NCBI GenBank assembly: GCA_944472135.2 | Contig: OX235262.1 | Span: 28,133,362-28,197,361, forward strand | Length of the DNA: 64,000 nt | DNA from: Trichobilharzia regenti | Lineage: Eukaryota; Platyhelminthes; Trematoda; Strigeidida; Schistosomatidae | Reading direction: 5' to 3' | Shown: in pieces, positions 35,270-46,640 of the stretch | How positions within the stretch are numbered: position 1 is the first letter of the stretch | Layout: every line of letters begins with the position of its first letter | Notes under the pieces: model-generated | What the model was told of the DNA's origin: nothing | The model's input: the letters and a program-made list of their open reading frames with translations, nothing else | Database searches by the model: none | Made by a program: the position numbers and the translations under genes

Positions 35270-35760
35270 TGATTGTTTCTTTGGGTTCCTAGTGGAACAT
35301 AGGGCTTCAACTGCTCCTCTCCACTTGCTTCTGTCTTCCTTCTGCTGTACTTTTCACCTGCGTCCATGTTAGCCCATAGTTTTTCAACTCCTCTTCACAC
35401 GATCTCCTCCATTTCACCCTTGGACTCGCCGCTTCCCTTTCGGGTTCCACTCCAGGAATGGCCTGACGCGTGCGCGATGTCACCCAGTGGCCTCCTCAGC
35501 GAGCGAGTGTCCAATCCATCTCCACTTTCTCCTGCATATTTGTTGGCTGGCGATTGGTTCTTGTTTTGTTATGCTTGTTCCCATAGTTTCTTGTTGGTGA
35601 TTGTGATTGTTTCCGGCCCGGCCATCTGATCTTCATTCAGTATAGAGCCAGCGAAGACAGTTGTTGTTGTTGATAAAGGTCTCTGCTGCGATAGCCTGTT
35701 GGAAATATTCTTTGTGACCCGCCCGCCAAGTTTCTGATCCGTATAGAATAATAATACTAA
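35270..35760 (-). mobile_element. RTE/SR2-like 3' fragment
   Basis: Starts at tttgggttcctagtggaaca, the antisense 3' end, and runs through the C-terminal region (cgggttccactccaggaatg). Truncated at the 5' side. Confidence 0.75.
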
Positions 35761-37180
35761 TTTGCTTTATTCCAGAAACAGTACTAGTGGCACAGTGTGG
35801 TATTTTCAGCACTTATCTACAATATTGCATCTACTTTTTATCAAAGGTTTAAAAGGAGTATTTCAAAAAAATATGAAAAACAACAACAAAAAATACAAAA
35901 ATGCGAGAAAATACCAAGAAGTAGAATGGAAAATAAACAACATAATAAATAATATCTTAGTATTGGTTAATGGAAGCTATGATATGTGTATGCTAGGTGA
36001 ACAGTGAAACTATATCATACAAGAAGTAATGAAATGATATTAAGTATGTTTATAGCATGATCACTTTATTTGATTGAACAACACTAAACAATCATAAAAT
36101 AAACATTTCAGGTTTTTTTATTGTCAGCTCTAATGCGGTGTTTGTAGTGGTAGTGTGAGTAGTCATGCATAAATACAAAATTTTTAAGATAGTGATAATG
36201 GCGTTCACAAACAAGACTGTCAATTTGATATTGCCGAACAAAAAAAAACAATCACAAAACTAATATTACATGATGGTTGATGACAGGACAATTTTGTAAT
36301 ACTCATAGTTCTAATATAGTCGGAACCAGTAGATACACAAAAGAAGGAATAGAATAAAGTACAAAAAAGTAAGCCGATGTTAATAATTTAGGTAGCTAAG
36401 TATTTTTAAGAAGGTGTTTATTATAGAATACAAATAAGAGAAAAACAAAAGGGCCAAAATTATGTTGTTAACAACAAAGCAGGTCATAGGTTTCGCATAA
36501 AGGTCTACAATCATAGAAGTCCTGTGTATCGAAGAGGTCAATCACGGATTAAATCATCCTTAGTAGCATGACTGTTACATTCTACTGATTGACAGAATTA
36601 TTTGGGCACTAATCAAGTCAGATATTAGTGATTACCAGCAATAGCAGTAGCGTATATACCATCATGGTATTTATTTCACATATTTTGATCTGAATATTTT
36701 GGGGATCCAAAGAAACCTGTGGTGTAATTTCACCTTCAACTTGGCTAATTTGTAGGTGAAACCTTTTTCATAACAATGGAGAATTAATAGATTTTCAAAT
36801 TTCAAACTTTTAAATATTCATACATCATAAATAATAAAAAATATCGGGATAACTTAAAAATGCTCTTTTCAATCGTTTTTCTTATGAAATCGAATTTTTA
36901 TTATTGTTATTAATATTATTAGATAGCTGGGTTACTGATGGATATATTCTTTCATGGGTAATTTGCATTTATGTATTTAGGTTCGTAAAGTAATAAGTTG
37001 TGGCTTTATGTTGAGTGTAATTACTTCACTGCGATTATCGAAATAGTCCAATTGATGAGAATGTACCCGTTATATGTTTTAAAATATTTTATTTTATAAC
37101 TGTAAGAACTTGAAAATAATAGTCCCTGTACATGTCAGCTTTTAATTTTGTCACAAGATAGACTATATGTTATTTTTTTT
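35760..37180. other. Intron stretch, AT-rich, unclassified
   Basis: About 1.4 kb without recognised repeats; long A-runs give a small open frame with no domain. It is one of the few parts that may be original intron. Confidence 0.35.
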
Positions 37181-37420
37181 TAAATTTTTATTCCGTCACG
37201 TTCCCACTGGAACATAGGGCTTCAAGCTAGTGGCTTGAAGTTTCTGTAACCGTGCTTATTTTTACTGGATGTGGTTGCTAGTCTCATGCCCAACCTTTCC
37301 TCTTTACCAGCTTTTTATTACAGGTTTAGTGAGGTAAAGGAGTGCGTTGGCGGCCAGGAATCCAACCCCGACCATGTGCATGATTGGCGAGCGTCCTAGC
37401 CGGTGTGTTACTGACGCACA
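37180..37420 (-). mobile_element. tRNA-like SINE, copy 3
   Basis: The reverse complement of copies 1 and 2: starts with T-run and cgttcccactggaacatagg, passes ctcatgcccaacctttcctc, and ends with the head (ctagccggtgtgttactgac). The B box is altered (aatccaacccc). Confidence 0.82.
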
Positions 37421-37439
37421 GACTATATTATTATCATTC

Positions 37440-37690
37440 CCTTGAGTTCCGAGTGGAACTTAGGGCTTCAACAACATATGCACACTTTCATCCATTTCCT
37501 CTCATCCTCTTTCGCAGGACCCACAACTGCCTATAGTCTCTCATCTTCTCCTCACACGGTCTCCTCCATGTCACCCTTGGATGAATCACTCGTCATTTAC
37601 CATTCGGGTTCCACTTGAGCAATGGCATGGCGCGCGATATCATTCGGTACCCTCCTCAGTGTGTGTCCGAACCATCTCGATTTTATTCGG
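37440..37690 (-). mobile_element. RTE/SR2-like 3' end, short
   Basis: Begins cttgagttccgagtggaact and holds about 240 bp of the RTE 3' region; ends at a TA run (37690-37715). It lies right next to the SINE that shares its tail. Confidence 0.7.
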
Positions 37691-37844
37691 GATATATATA
37701 TATATATATATATATAGGATAAGTAGTGTGCTCAAATAGGCTGTAAAACTCAATTTTTAGATAAAATTCTTTTTTAACAGTATCTGTGTATAATATTCCA
37801 CTATTCTAACTTGTTATTATTGTTATTATTTAACTCTATTTTAG

Positions 37845-37954
37845 TCCCTCGTTATTCACCAACATTTTCAACATCAAATTTGGGATATTTTGCCAATATG
37901 CCACATTATGTGGCACTGTATAAAACTCTTAAAACTGCATATAAAACGTTTAAA
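37845..37954 (+). CDS. HTT: Huntingtin exon j, LGYF block
   Basis: A short exon (110 nt) with acceptor CTATTTTAG and donor AAA/GTGAGT, phase 1 in and 0 out. It encodes LGYFANMPHYVALYKTLKT, aligned without gaps to human LGSFYHLPSYLRLHDVLKA, followed by AYKTFK against THANYK. It is one of the clearest family-specific signatures in the window. Confidence 0.93.
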
Positions 37955-38094
37955 GTGAGTTCAGTTGTTGTTTGTTCGCTTCGTCGTTTTCCTATGAAAT
38001 GCACATACATACATGTATATTTGTCGTAATCATATACAGCACTTCAAGTTTGAGCTTTGAAACTTGATTAGCAGTGGTGCTTTTGTTATTGACC

Positions 38095-38225
38095 TACCCG
38101 TCCAACTTCACGGGGCTTACTACCGGTTCAGCGAGGTATAGGAGCGCTTCGGCTAGAGACCAAACATCGGACTACATGACGCGTGGTGGTCGGCAAACAT
38201 TCTACAGCTGAACCACCGATGCATG
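38095..38225 (-). mobile_element. tRNA-like SINE head, decayed
   Basis: gcgaggtataggagcgcttc, cgtggtggtcggcaa and aaccaccgatgca resemble the reversed SINE head and start of body, with the B box lost. Only about 130 bp remain. Confidence 0.5.
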
Positions 38226-38339
38226 TTTCCTTGAACAGGAAAAACAATTTATTCTTATCAGGTGTGATTTTGGATGAAATCATCAGGAAGCTTTCGACAC
38301 ACATTTTGTGCTTCTTGGAACTCTTCAGCAAGGTGTGTG

Positions 38340-38640
38340 TGTGTGTGTGTGCAACCTTGAAGGAACTCATCTCCCCTCTGTTTTTTAAGGTTGTAGATAA
38401 TACGCCTTGCTGATGAGTGTCAACAAGCGCGATATCTGGGTTGAAACCTGCCTACAGCAGATTTCCATCAATTGTCTAATAACAAGAATTCACAGTGCTT
38501 CCTTAATGGAGTATAGCCTAACATGCTGGCCACATTACAAACTTAACTCATAGAATTCAGTTTGTACCAATAACAAGGAGTAGATACACGACACTAGTCA
38601 CTTACTACTTAGTGTTCAATCAAAAGAAAAACAATTAAGA
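38340..38640. repeat. Dispersed repeat R2, copy 3
   Basis: The longest R2 copy: gcaaccttgaaggaactcat, caacaagcgcgatatctggg, tgctggccacattacaaact, then acacgacactagtcac. Copies 8045, 14680 and 59870 each cover part of it. Confidence 0.62.
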
Positions 38641-39224
38641 ATCAATATCTTCATAGATCTATTCCCCTCTACGAATTTGAATAAAATAAAAATAACATTT
38701 GATTGCACAATAAGATTATGACACTATCATTTATTTCGTTGACTTCTCATCATCTGCCTACAACCTAAATAAATAATTGTTATGCTGAGTTGAACATTGA
38801 AAGTGTAGGTCTCAGGGGGACTTGCTTTTTATGTCTCTTTCGAAGGTCATACATGTTTGGCAAACAAGACCCTCGGGAGCTTAAATATGCTGTTCATTTT
38901 TAATTGCCATTTTACATCGAATAAATTAGGACAACATTTCAGTGTCTTTGCTTCTACTCAGTTGGTGCATACATTAAAACTGAGCATTAATCGATTATTG
39001 CCTGCTATATATATATTGAAGAAGTAAGGATCTCAACATATTCTTCATGCGGAATAATACTCCTCTTTGTGAAAATGTCACTAATAATAATAATCGATGA
39101 CTGTAACAATTAGCTTTTTATCAAAAACTTTAATTACATGACAGTTGAACATCATCGTGTTATAAAAAAATGGGGGCTGTTAAATACTATGGGATTAGTA
39201 CGCAAATAGAATAAAAATAAAGAC

Positions 39225-39785
39225 GTTACATAACATTGTGTGAAATTTGATAACATAGAATATAACGTTGCAAAACAGAATTGATTTTAAAATGATAAGT
39301 GGAACAAGTGAAATAATACCGGGGACAGTTCAAAGTGAGAATAGTAATGATAGTAACAATTGACGTAATAAAGGAAGCGTATACAAAGTGAATAGACAAA
39401 ACGAAAAATATTGGTAGAAGCAAGATATGACTAGGGATTATCATACTTTAGCATAGAGGGATTAAGAACATGAAAGTTGGAGGGGTTGAACGAACTTTTT
39501 CTGTATACAGAGATCTATCTAGCTTTTCTGTTTCGGTGGCCAGAGCAACCCTTCCACCTTCCATGGTCCTAATATCTCTATGCTAAAATATGATAATCCC
39601 TAATCATGTTTTGGCTCAACCAATTTCTTTTTCGTTTTGTTTATTCAATTCATATACTGTTCCTTTATTACGTCAATTGTTACTATTACTATTGTCACTT
39701 TGAATTGTCGCTGGTATTATTTCACTTGTTCCACTTGTCATTCTAAATCAATATTATCAAATTCCACACAATGTTACGTTACGTT
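39225..39785. mobile_element. Inverted pair of P5-type PLE ends
   Basis: Arms of about 240 bp (39225-39480 and 39540-39785): ataacattgtgtgaaatttg near 39231 against caaattccacacaatgttac near 39757, and ttgacgtaataaaggaa against ttcctttattacgtcaa. The arms differ at many sites, so the pair is older than that at 30720. Related to 50250-50400. Confidence 0.78.
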
Positions 39786-40059
39786 TTTATTTTTATTCTG
39801 TTCGCCTACTAATTCTAGAATTGCACACCCTTATCAAGTTCTATACATCTTATGAATTGGTAAATATTACTCATAAAGCCTATTGTGCAATCACGTTTAA
39901 ATAGGAGTTATGCATGTGTTCATATAAATATTAATACATAAAACTCGAGCATTTTTGAGAAAAATATGTTCTGCAACATTGTGAAACTTGCTAGAAATGT
40001 TAATTTTTTTATATAAAACCTGTTTATCATGTGAATAATGCACAAATATTATCTGAAAA

Positions 40060-40092
40060 TTATGTATATATATATATATATATATATATGCA
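40060..40092. repeat. (TA)n microsatellite
   Basis: A short TA run joined directly to the SINE head that follows. Confidence 0.9.
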
Positions 40093-40160
40093 TCAGTGGC
40101 ACAGCGGTTGAGTACTCGCCGTCCACGCAGGTGGTCCGGGGTCCGATCCACGGCCGACGC
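40088..40160 (+). mobile_element. tRNA-like SINE head alone, fused to PLE
   Basis: tggcacagcggttgagtact carries the A box and ggtccggggtccgatccacg a damaged B box. After cggccgacgcactcctt the SINE body is absent and PLE coding sequence begins. Confidence 0.75.
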
Positions 40161-40870
40161 ACTCCTTGATCTCATGGACGTCTTCCAAAAAGACGATATC
40201 GACGGAATTTCATCAAAAGATATATACCCCCAAGTCAACCTATCAAATCAAAGGCCCCAAGGAAAGCACAAAGAAAATCCCCCTCCCCCCTTACCATATA
40301 TAAACGACATCTCAGAAATCACCACAAGACTCTTCAAACCTTTAGGAACTGACATTGCACACAAACCAACAAAATCACTTCATTCAGTTTTATGTCAACC
40401 AAAAGACTCAATAACGAAAGAGGATAAAACCAACATCAACTGCGAAAAACACTACATTGGCCAAAGTGGACATCCCCTTCGTCTTCGTGTACGTGAACGT
40501 AGATTAGCCGTCATAAGACGTGACATCCACTCCCTCATACCACCGCATACAGACAACGTTCACATCGAGATAGACTAAATTTACCAATCGATAGGAAGGA
40601 AATCTCACACAAAAAAGGTCAAAGTTGAAGTCAAGGAAATAATCAGTACCAAAACCATAAGTAGCCTAGAGGGTGCGAAAACACACAACCAATCAGGTTC
40701 AAAGTCACCCATCAGGTGAAGTGACTAATAAAATCGTGAAGAAATCTAAAAGCTCACTTCAACAGATTGAAGTATGCACTGAAGATGTTGCCCTAGTAGG
40801 GGAATGAAAGCTTCGTAAATTAAGTATCCAGCTCAGAAAACACAACCACATGGAAATCATCCACCTTAGC
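40160..40870 (+). mobile_element. P2-type PLE, nuclease domain and 3' end
   Basis: An open + frame to 40578 contains SEITTRLFKPLGTDIAHKPT, the GIY-YIG core NCEKHYIGQSGHPLRLRVRE and RRLAVIRRDIHSLIPPH. After a stop it goes on as in 31000-31250 (IYQSIGRKSHTKKVKVEVKE) and ends with the hammerhead-like motif (40779-40815) and ccagctcagaaaacacaacc. This is the longest P2 nuclease here; the reverse transcriptase is missing. Confidence 0.82.
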
Positions 40871-40879
40871 TACCTATCA

Positions 40880-40887
<8 letters not shown>

Positions 40888-40930
<43 letters not shown>
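40888..40930. repeat. (TA)n microsatellite next to exon k
   Basis: A TA run of about 40 bp ending roughly 30 bp before the exon k acceptor. Confidence 0.9.
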
Positions 40931-40931
<1 letters not shown>

Positions 40932-40961
40932 CTTATTTCTTTTTTACACTACTTCTTGTAG

Positions 40962-41150
40962 ATATCTTCTGATTTGAATGGTGTTCAGGACCGATTAATG
41001 TGTTTACTACAAACATGCCTGTATTCCTTTGGTCGATTATTAGAAAATCTTCAATTCAATGATATAGCTCCGTATGCAGATGAATTATTAATGTATTTAA
41101 CATCATTTTATAATTGGCAACCTGGTGCATGTTTAGAGTTGGCAACACAA
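40962..41150 (+). CDS. HTT: Huntingtin exon k
   Basis: 63 codons, phase 0 at both ends, acceptor CTTGTAG and donor CAA/GTAAGT. LLENLQFNDIAPYADELLMY aligns with human [20 protein letters not shown], and the exon ends WQPGACLELATQ against human REPMMATVCVQQ. A TA microsatellite lies just upstream, leaving only about 30 bp for branch point and pyrimidine tract. The start coordinate was set from the codon frame and could be off by one or two bases. Confidence 0.9.
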
Positions 41151-41279
41151 GTAAGTATTACCAATGAAATAATAATTATCAATATGTAGCTTAACTGGAT
41201 GATTCGCGCATGTGGGGTTGCCTTCTATGCGCTTGCGAGGGGGGGGTGGTGGTGGTGGTTTATTTGTGCGTCTAGACAA

Positions 41280-41405
41280 AACCTTTACAACATTAAAGTT
41301 TGCACTGAAGATGATGTCTTTCTAAGAAGGACAATGAAAGTTTCTGAATTTAACCCATCCAACTGTAAGAACAGAACACAATCACATCTAAAGCAGATAG
41401 TCACA
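41280..41405 (+). repeat. P2-type PLE end, decayed
   Basis: tgcactgaagatgatgtctt, aggacaatgaaag and the terminal aacacaatcacatc; closest to 40779-40860 but diverged. Just upstream is a G/T-rich simple repeat (ggggggg, tggtgg). Confidence 0.6.
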
Positions 41406-41504
41406 TCAAACTTTAGCTTACTTCATCATATGTGATTGTAAATGTATCAACATAAATACGTGTACCTTTTTCTCAGGGGAAACTATCGAATGAAAGTGAA
41501 GATT

Positions 41505-41765
41505 ATTATTATTATTGTTCCCTTGGGTTCCTAGTGGAACATAGGGCTTCAACTGCACGTTTCCACTTGCTTCTATCTTCTCTACTTTTCACCCGAATCC
41601 ATGCATTTTAGTTCATACTGTTTCAACTCCTCTTCACACGATCTCCTCGATGTCACCCTTGTGCCGACGACCCACTCGCCACTTCCCTTTCGGGTTCCAC
41701 TCGAGCAATGGCCTGACGCGCGCGCGATGTCCCCCAGCGGCCTCCTCAATGAGTGTCCAAGAAAA
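41505..41765 (-). mobile_element. RTE/SR2-like 3' end
   Basis: An att repeat then cccttgggttcctagtggaa; a clear antisense 3' end with the usual trinucleotide tail. Only about 250 bp. Confidence 0.78.
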
Positions 41766-42089
41766 TGAAGATGTCACCAGATATTTGGAGATAATTGAAC
41801 CACAAGTAATGAGATAATAATAGGTTGGCAGGCTGAATTTTGTAAAAGGAGAATAATGCATTGCTCTACTCTAATGAGTATATATGTATGGGTTGTCGTC
41901 AGTGCAATGAGAAATATAAGTCTTCATACATATATAAGTATCTTCCAAGTCTTGCTACCACTCAATAGCCAGTATTCTTCATAAATAGAACAAGCCAGAC
42001 TTGTATTTTCAGAAGAAATCCGTGTAACCGCTTTCCTTACGTTGACCCGCTAACCCCTAAGCCATTTACAAGTTATCATTTTCCTAATT

Positions 42090-42660
42090 ATTTTATTATT
42101 TTGACTACTTCATCTTTAACTGCTTGTTATGTTGTAATCAGTGTAAACACTCACATGTCTACAGCCTCTCTTTACACAAAGTCGATAGTTTCAACGACTG
42201 GCATATTTGTGAAGTCGGGGATAACATCGAAAGAGACCAGTTGCTTAACAGATACACTGACATCATTAATTTACTTGACAAATTGAAATGAATTAGAGAC
42301 TATATACGTTCCAAAGCGTTTTCGTAAGGCCTGCAATAATTCACATAGACATTTGTGGTATGGTGAATTGAAGAGCAGAGGTCTTAAGGGCGCTGCTGAT
42401 TTGTGTATTTTCACACGCTTGTATATTTTTGAGATCTGTGACCCAATTGGTTTGGTATTTCTATATATGTTTTCATCAGTGTATTTCTTTCTGAAGAGTT
42501 GCTGTAAATGCTGAACAATATTTCTTTCAGTCGACAATGTCTGATCTTTTGCATGATTATCCATTTTCAATTTAGATTCATCAGAGAGCATTTGATGCAT
42601 TTTTTTTCGATATAATCCATCCTATTCATTAGTACCACACTTTGTCTTTTTATCAGATCT
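42090..42660 (-). mobile_element. PLE reverse transcriptase, N-terminal part
   Basis: An open minus-strand frame (42271-42600) reads ERNIVQHLQQLFRKKYTDEN, SKIYKRVKIHKSAAPLRPLL and ALRKRFGTYIVSNSFQFVK; after a stop comes LVSFDVIPDFTNMPVVETID, motif A of PLE reverse transcriptase (usually SFDV.SLFTNVP). It is the only fragment here covering this part of a PLE. Confidence 0.82.
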
Positions 42661-43059
42661 TAAAGTAACAACAGTATTGTCTTTTTGGAGCTTGTGTAAA
42701 GATCTCCAGTGTTCATTGGTAATATGTGATTTTTGATTGGTCAGCGTGATTTGAAACTGATGAGCAGTGGTCAACCATCTTTGATTTTAACCAGCTTTCA
42801 CTGTCACATGATGTAGCATATAGCCCCACCCCCACTCCCGCCTCCCATTAAATTGGTCATAAAGATTTTCAAATTGGCGATTGATGTGAATTTGCTTTAC
42901 TTATTTACTGGGAACATATTAGAAAACGAATATTTCACAAATGGTTGATGAAAAGCTAGCTAGTAGCTTTTAAGACTGCTTTTTTTTCAATTGGTCAAGA
43001 ATGAGGCGGACACGTACATGAATAACGAAGTTGTTCGAATTACTGCGTGTTTTGCCTAT

Positions 43060-43530
43060 TTGACTGAGTTTCATCATAAAACGTTTCACAGAAGTGTACC
43101 AGTTCAAGGTACCACTTCGTGCACCACAGAAAGGCAGAGATTCAAAACAACTGTCATTAGCAGAGATGGCGATCTAGTTGATATGCGGGCAATCACAGAG
43201 AGTGAGTGCATCTGCGCCGTTGAAAAGCGATTTCTAACCATATCCCTTATAGTCTCCCGACATTGGTTCTTAGAATCCCGAGGACTTCAATCATGCAAGC
43301 TCAGACTAACTGTTAAAGATTTTATGGTTTTCGTTTTATCAGCACTAACTCTTTTCCATCTTAATCTCGTATATCAGCTAACAATATCTGTCGAGAAAGA
43401 TGATGACACGGAATTTGGAACCCACATTCTAGCCACCTCAATCCATACAGCTTCACAACTGCATTGATTGACTTCCTTTCTTTTTGTAGCACTCTACACC
43501 TAACCTCGACACAGATTTGGTTAATGTATT
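43060..43530 (-). mobile_element. LINE-A 3' fragment, strongly diverged
   Basis: It follows the LINE-A antisense order (accagttcaaggtaccactt, gtctcccgacattggttctt, atcccgaggacttcaat, gttaaagattttatgg), but with many changes. A + strand frame of 158 codons here is a by-product. Confidence 0.65.
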
Positions 43531-43739
43531 GATTTCTTAGGTATGAATGTCGCTTAGTCTAATCTCAAATGTGTGTATGAAATAGCAGTCGACCTTTAAA
43601 TTTGTATCAGTTGCGTCTGCTAGTATGGTTCTCCTGTATTTTAATCACAAAGGAATTTCTTCTATATATCTTAATAAATTCTGTAGTTAAATTGCCAGCC
43701 CATTTGACATTGAAATTTGACAAACCAGTAGTTGAATAG

Positions 43740-44090
43740 CAATGAGATGCTCACTAGCGACTGGTCCTATGCAGGTAGGTAAATACCTGGGGTTTCAGTG
43801 GAAAGTCGTGACCAGCAGGGACAAATACTCGCCGAAAACATTAACTAGTGGTCGCTCTATGTCGTGAATTGACAAAATTTGGAATTCATGGGCCATCGGG
43901 TCGGGTCCCAGTGGCTGCTGGACGGTCTACGAGCCTCACCTTGTAACCGAAAGGTGCTGGGTTCAAACCCCGACGAGTACGTACTTATGAAGAGTGCCAA
44001 ACTAGAACGAAACATCTGTCCAGTACTCCCTGCAGAGGATATCCAATGGTTCTCTAACCGACGTCACCTAATTATGAAAGCCTATTTACA
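43740..44090 (+). mobile_element. SM-alpha type SINE, copy B
   Basis: It starts with gcaatgagatgctcactagc, has the pol III region (tgctggacggtctacgagcc, B box gggttcaaacccc), then a hammerhead segment and the 3' end tccaatggttctctaaccg. The layout matches copy A without the inverted flank. Confidence 0.85.
43975..44030 (+). ncRNA. Hammerhead ribozyme, copy B (core mutated)
   Basis: The first core box reads CTTATGA where CTGATGA is required, and stem II is weakened (agtgcc/actagaac), while GAAA and the GTC cut site (44018-44020) remain. Expected inactive. Confidence 0.78.
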
Positions 44091-44193
44091 TTAAAACATT
44101 TTCTGGCATTCTGTATATTTTGTATTGTTTAAAAAGGCTTTGATTAACGCCATTGTTTCGCTCCTTTTTTAAAAATTAAAATTTTTTCCAAAG

Positions 44194-44338
44194 CTGCTCC
44201 GAGCCTTTGTAGGCACAAATCTTTGCAACCAATGGGATGATCAGTTATCACGTTTATATTCAGAAGCTTTAAATCGTACAAGTTTCATCCAGGCTGGAAA
44301 AGATGAAGTGGAAAACCGCGGTAGACATAGTGTAAAAA
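44194..44338 (+). CDS. HTT: Huntingtin exon l, FVGTNL block
   Basis: The acceptor TTTTCCAAAG follows a T-run; the donor A/GTTAGT is weak. Phase 0 in, 1 out; reading on would hit a stop two codons later, supporting splicing here. LLRAFVGTNLCNQWDDQL aligns with human LLKTLFGTNLASQFDGL. The following basic/polar tail (AGKDEVENRGRHSVK) has no close human match. Confidence 0.9.
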
Positions 44339-44990
44339 GTTAGTTGTGTTACTTTTCTGTATTTTGAATTGTGCTACTTTTAATTACAATCAGTGATTTA
44401 AATCACATCTGCAATCTCTTCATTACCGTATTTATTATTATTATATGATATTATTTCCTATATTCTGGCTCATGTGTTTGTATACTGTTGAATTATTCAC
44501 GTGTAACACGAAGCACTTGGAATTAGCACTGATTATAAATATATAGAAATAGAAATAATATCAATGTGGTAAAATGCTTTTGTCAATATAAAGTGAACTG
44601 TGATTGATTTGCTGTCGTCAGTTGGTCATTTATGAAAGACATTAATAGGCATTGCTTGTATTGGCGTATTGCCTTCTCACAGGTGAAAAAAGCCCTGTTA
44701 TGATCTACAGCTAAACTGTCCGGAATTACAAGGGACACCATGAATCAGCTGCTGATGCCTCTATTCTTCGTTAGTCAAGTCAACAGGAGATGTATGATTC
44801 CTTCTTTTTCTTTTTTTATTGTCTTCAGTTTTGTAAATTCGAGCTAAGTGATATCATACGTATCTAAATTATCAGTGAACAGTGACAGTTCCTTGTACAA
44901 AAAATACTTTGATACTTAATATATTTCATTACTATTCACAAATATTTTTAGAAAAGTGAAATGGTCTAACTAACTGGTTACAAAATAGAA
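44339..44990. other. Intron stretch, unclassified
   Basis: AT-rich; no recognised repeat. Confidence 0.3.
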
Positions 44991-45800
44991 CTTTTCACAA
45001 ATGTGCAGCAGTTCAAGTCGTCACACTCCATGTAGCATACAAAGCAAGAGAAAAAGGCAAAAAGCAATGCAAAACAGATACAGTAAACATAGATATTAGG
45101 CAAAAAGAATAGTAATATTGAAGAACCATATAGTTTTACTGAATATTATAAGTCACAAGGAGTTGAGAACGATTTCGAGCCATGTCGCCAATTGTCTGTC
45201 TACAGCCTTCATTGGTTTTTACTATCCCGAGGACCCCAACCAGTCAGTCAGACAGTCTATACCTTCCTACGTGACTGGCTTAAACTAACTGTTGTGAACT
45301 TCATTGACTGATGATGCCATGTTTTCGTTCGACCACTAATAGCAGTTCTTTTCCAAACTTTTCCTATGTCAGTCAGCTAACATTGCCCGTCGAGGAAGGT
45401 GATCGCTAGGCTTGCGTGCGTAAGACATGTCCTAACCATCTCAATCAATGCAGCTACTTCACAGCCTCGTTCATTGTTTTCCCCTCCTTACCTACCACTT
45501 GACTGAAGCTTAACATCAATATTGCTCACTCTATTACACCTACAACCTAACATGGGAGATAGAACACAGACACCCATGGTCAAAGACAGCAAGCCTGTTT
45601 TTTCATGTCTTCCACTCTCAATGACCAGGTCTCAGCCATAAAGGACGACGGAGCGGACTGCTGAGCAGTACGCCCGCCCTTTGATCAGTAGCCGGATATC
45701 ACGTCTACGCCAGAGGCGGCATAAAGTGGTATATGTGAACCGAGCCTTCTGTATTCGAGCTGAGCTTTAGTCAGTGATCAACCCATTGGGGCTGATGCAA
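44990..45800 (-). mobile_element. LINE-A 3' fragment
   Basis: Same antisense order as 3890-4700: cacaaatgtgcagcagttca, tatcccgaggaccccaacca, cactctcaatgaccaggtct, cgtctacgccagaggcggc. About 800 bp. Confidence 0.8.
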
Positions 45801-46059
45801 AGCTTGCAAAGGATCTGAATTCATTGTGTATATGATATCATTCCTTCAACATACCTAATAAAATAGCGTGTATAATATGTGTACTGGAAAATACCACAAT
45901 GTAAATCCGTGTCAAGATATTTTTGGCTAAATGCTTGCAACCTGATCACAATTTCTCTAGAGATGTTTACACAATTCAGTTAATTTCTATAGAAAGTTAG
46001 TATATGCGGAGTAGACATTCTGTCCAGTGATTGAAGTCTTAAAGAGTAATTATAAGTGG

Positions 46060-46640
46060 CAATAATAATAATAATAAATGTAAAACAATTAGTTCCCTTT
46101 ATGAATTTAGACAAAGCAACAAGAAGACGTGTAATGTATTTTCGCGCTCAACACATTTCGAACAATCTGATCGCACACTGACTTGTCATAGGAATATATA
46201 TGAAATTTATAAAGAGGCTAGAGGTGAGAAAATAGACTTAGGTCAGGTTAAAAGAACATACTGAAGGTCAAAATCAGTAAACAAGACAAGTTCATAAGGA
46301 GATATAGAGTGGTCAGAATACCGAGACCCACTCTTCTACTCGCCACTAAGAAAAACGTATATATCAAGCTATCCTATGTGGGTGATCATAGCAGCCTGCT
46401 TACTCGACAAATATTGAAAGCTGCAGCTAAAGATAGTTCTAATGCAGTTATGGTCACAAGAATTGAGAATAGGAAATCCATATATCCATTTAAGTCCTTA
46501 GAACATGCGAGAAATGATGTCACATCCCACTTTAATTACCAACTTGAATGTACGTGTGGCTACACATACATAGGGAGGACTCAATGATCGCTTCAGGGCA
46601 TATTCCTTAGAGGCTCCAGAAGCAAATAGAATCCCTAAAA
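46060..46640 (+). mobile_element. P4-type PLE fragment with GIY-YIG core
   Basis: The leader gaggtgagaaaatagactta matches 60470; then a + frame (46309-46587) gives YVGDHSSLLTRQILKAAAKD and YQLECTCGYTYIGRTQ, the GIY-YIG motif, before a frameshift. The nuclease C-terminus is missing. Confidence 0.75.

Noticed and set aside
42991..43467. A + strand frame of 158 codons
   Set aside because: It runs antisense through a diverged LINE-A 3' fragment; order of nucleotide blocks matches LINE-A and the protein has no domain.
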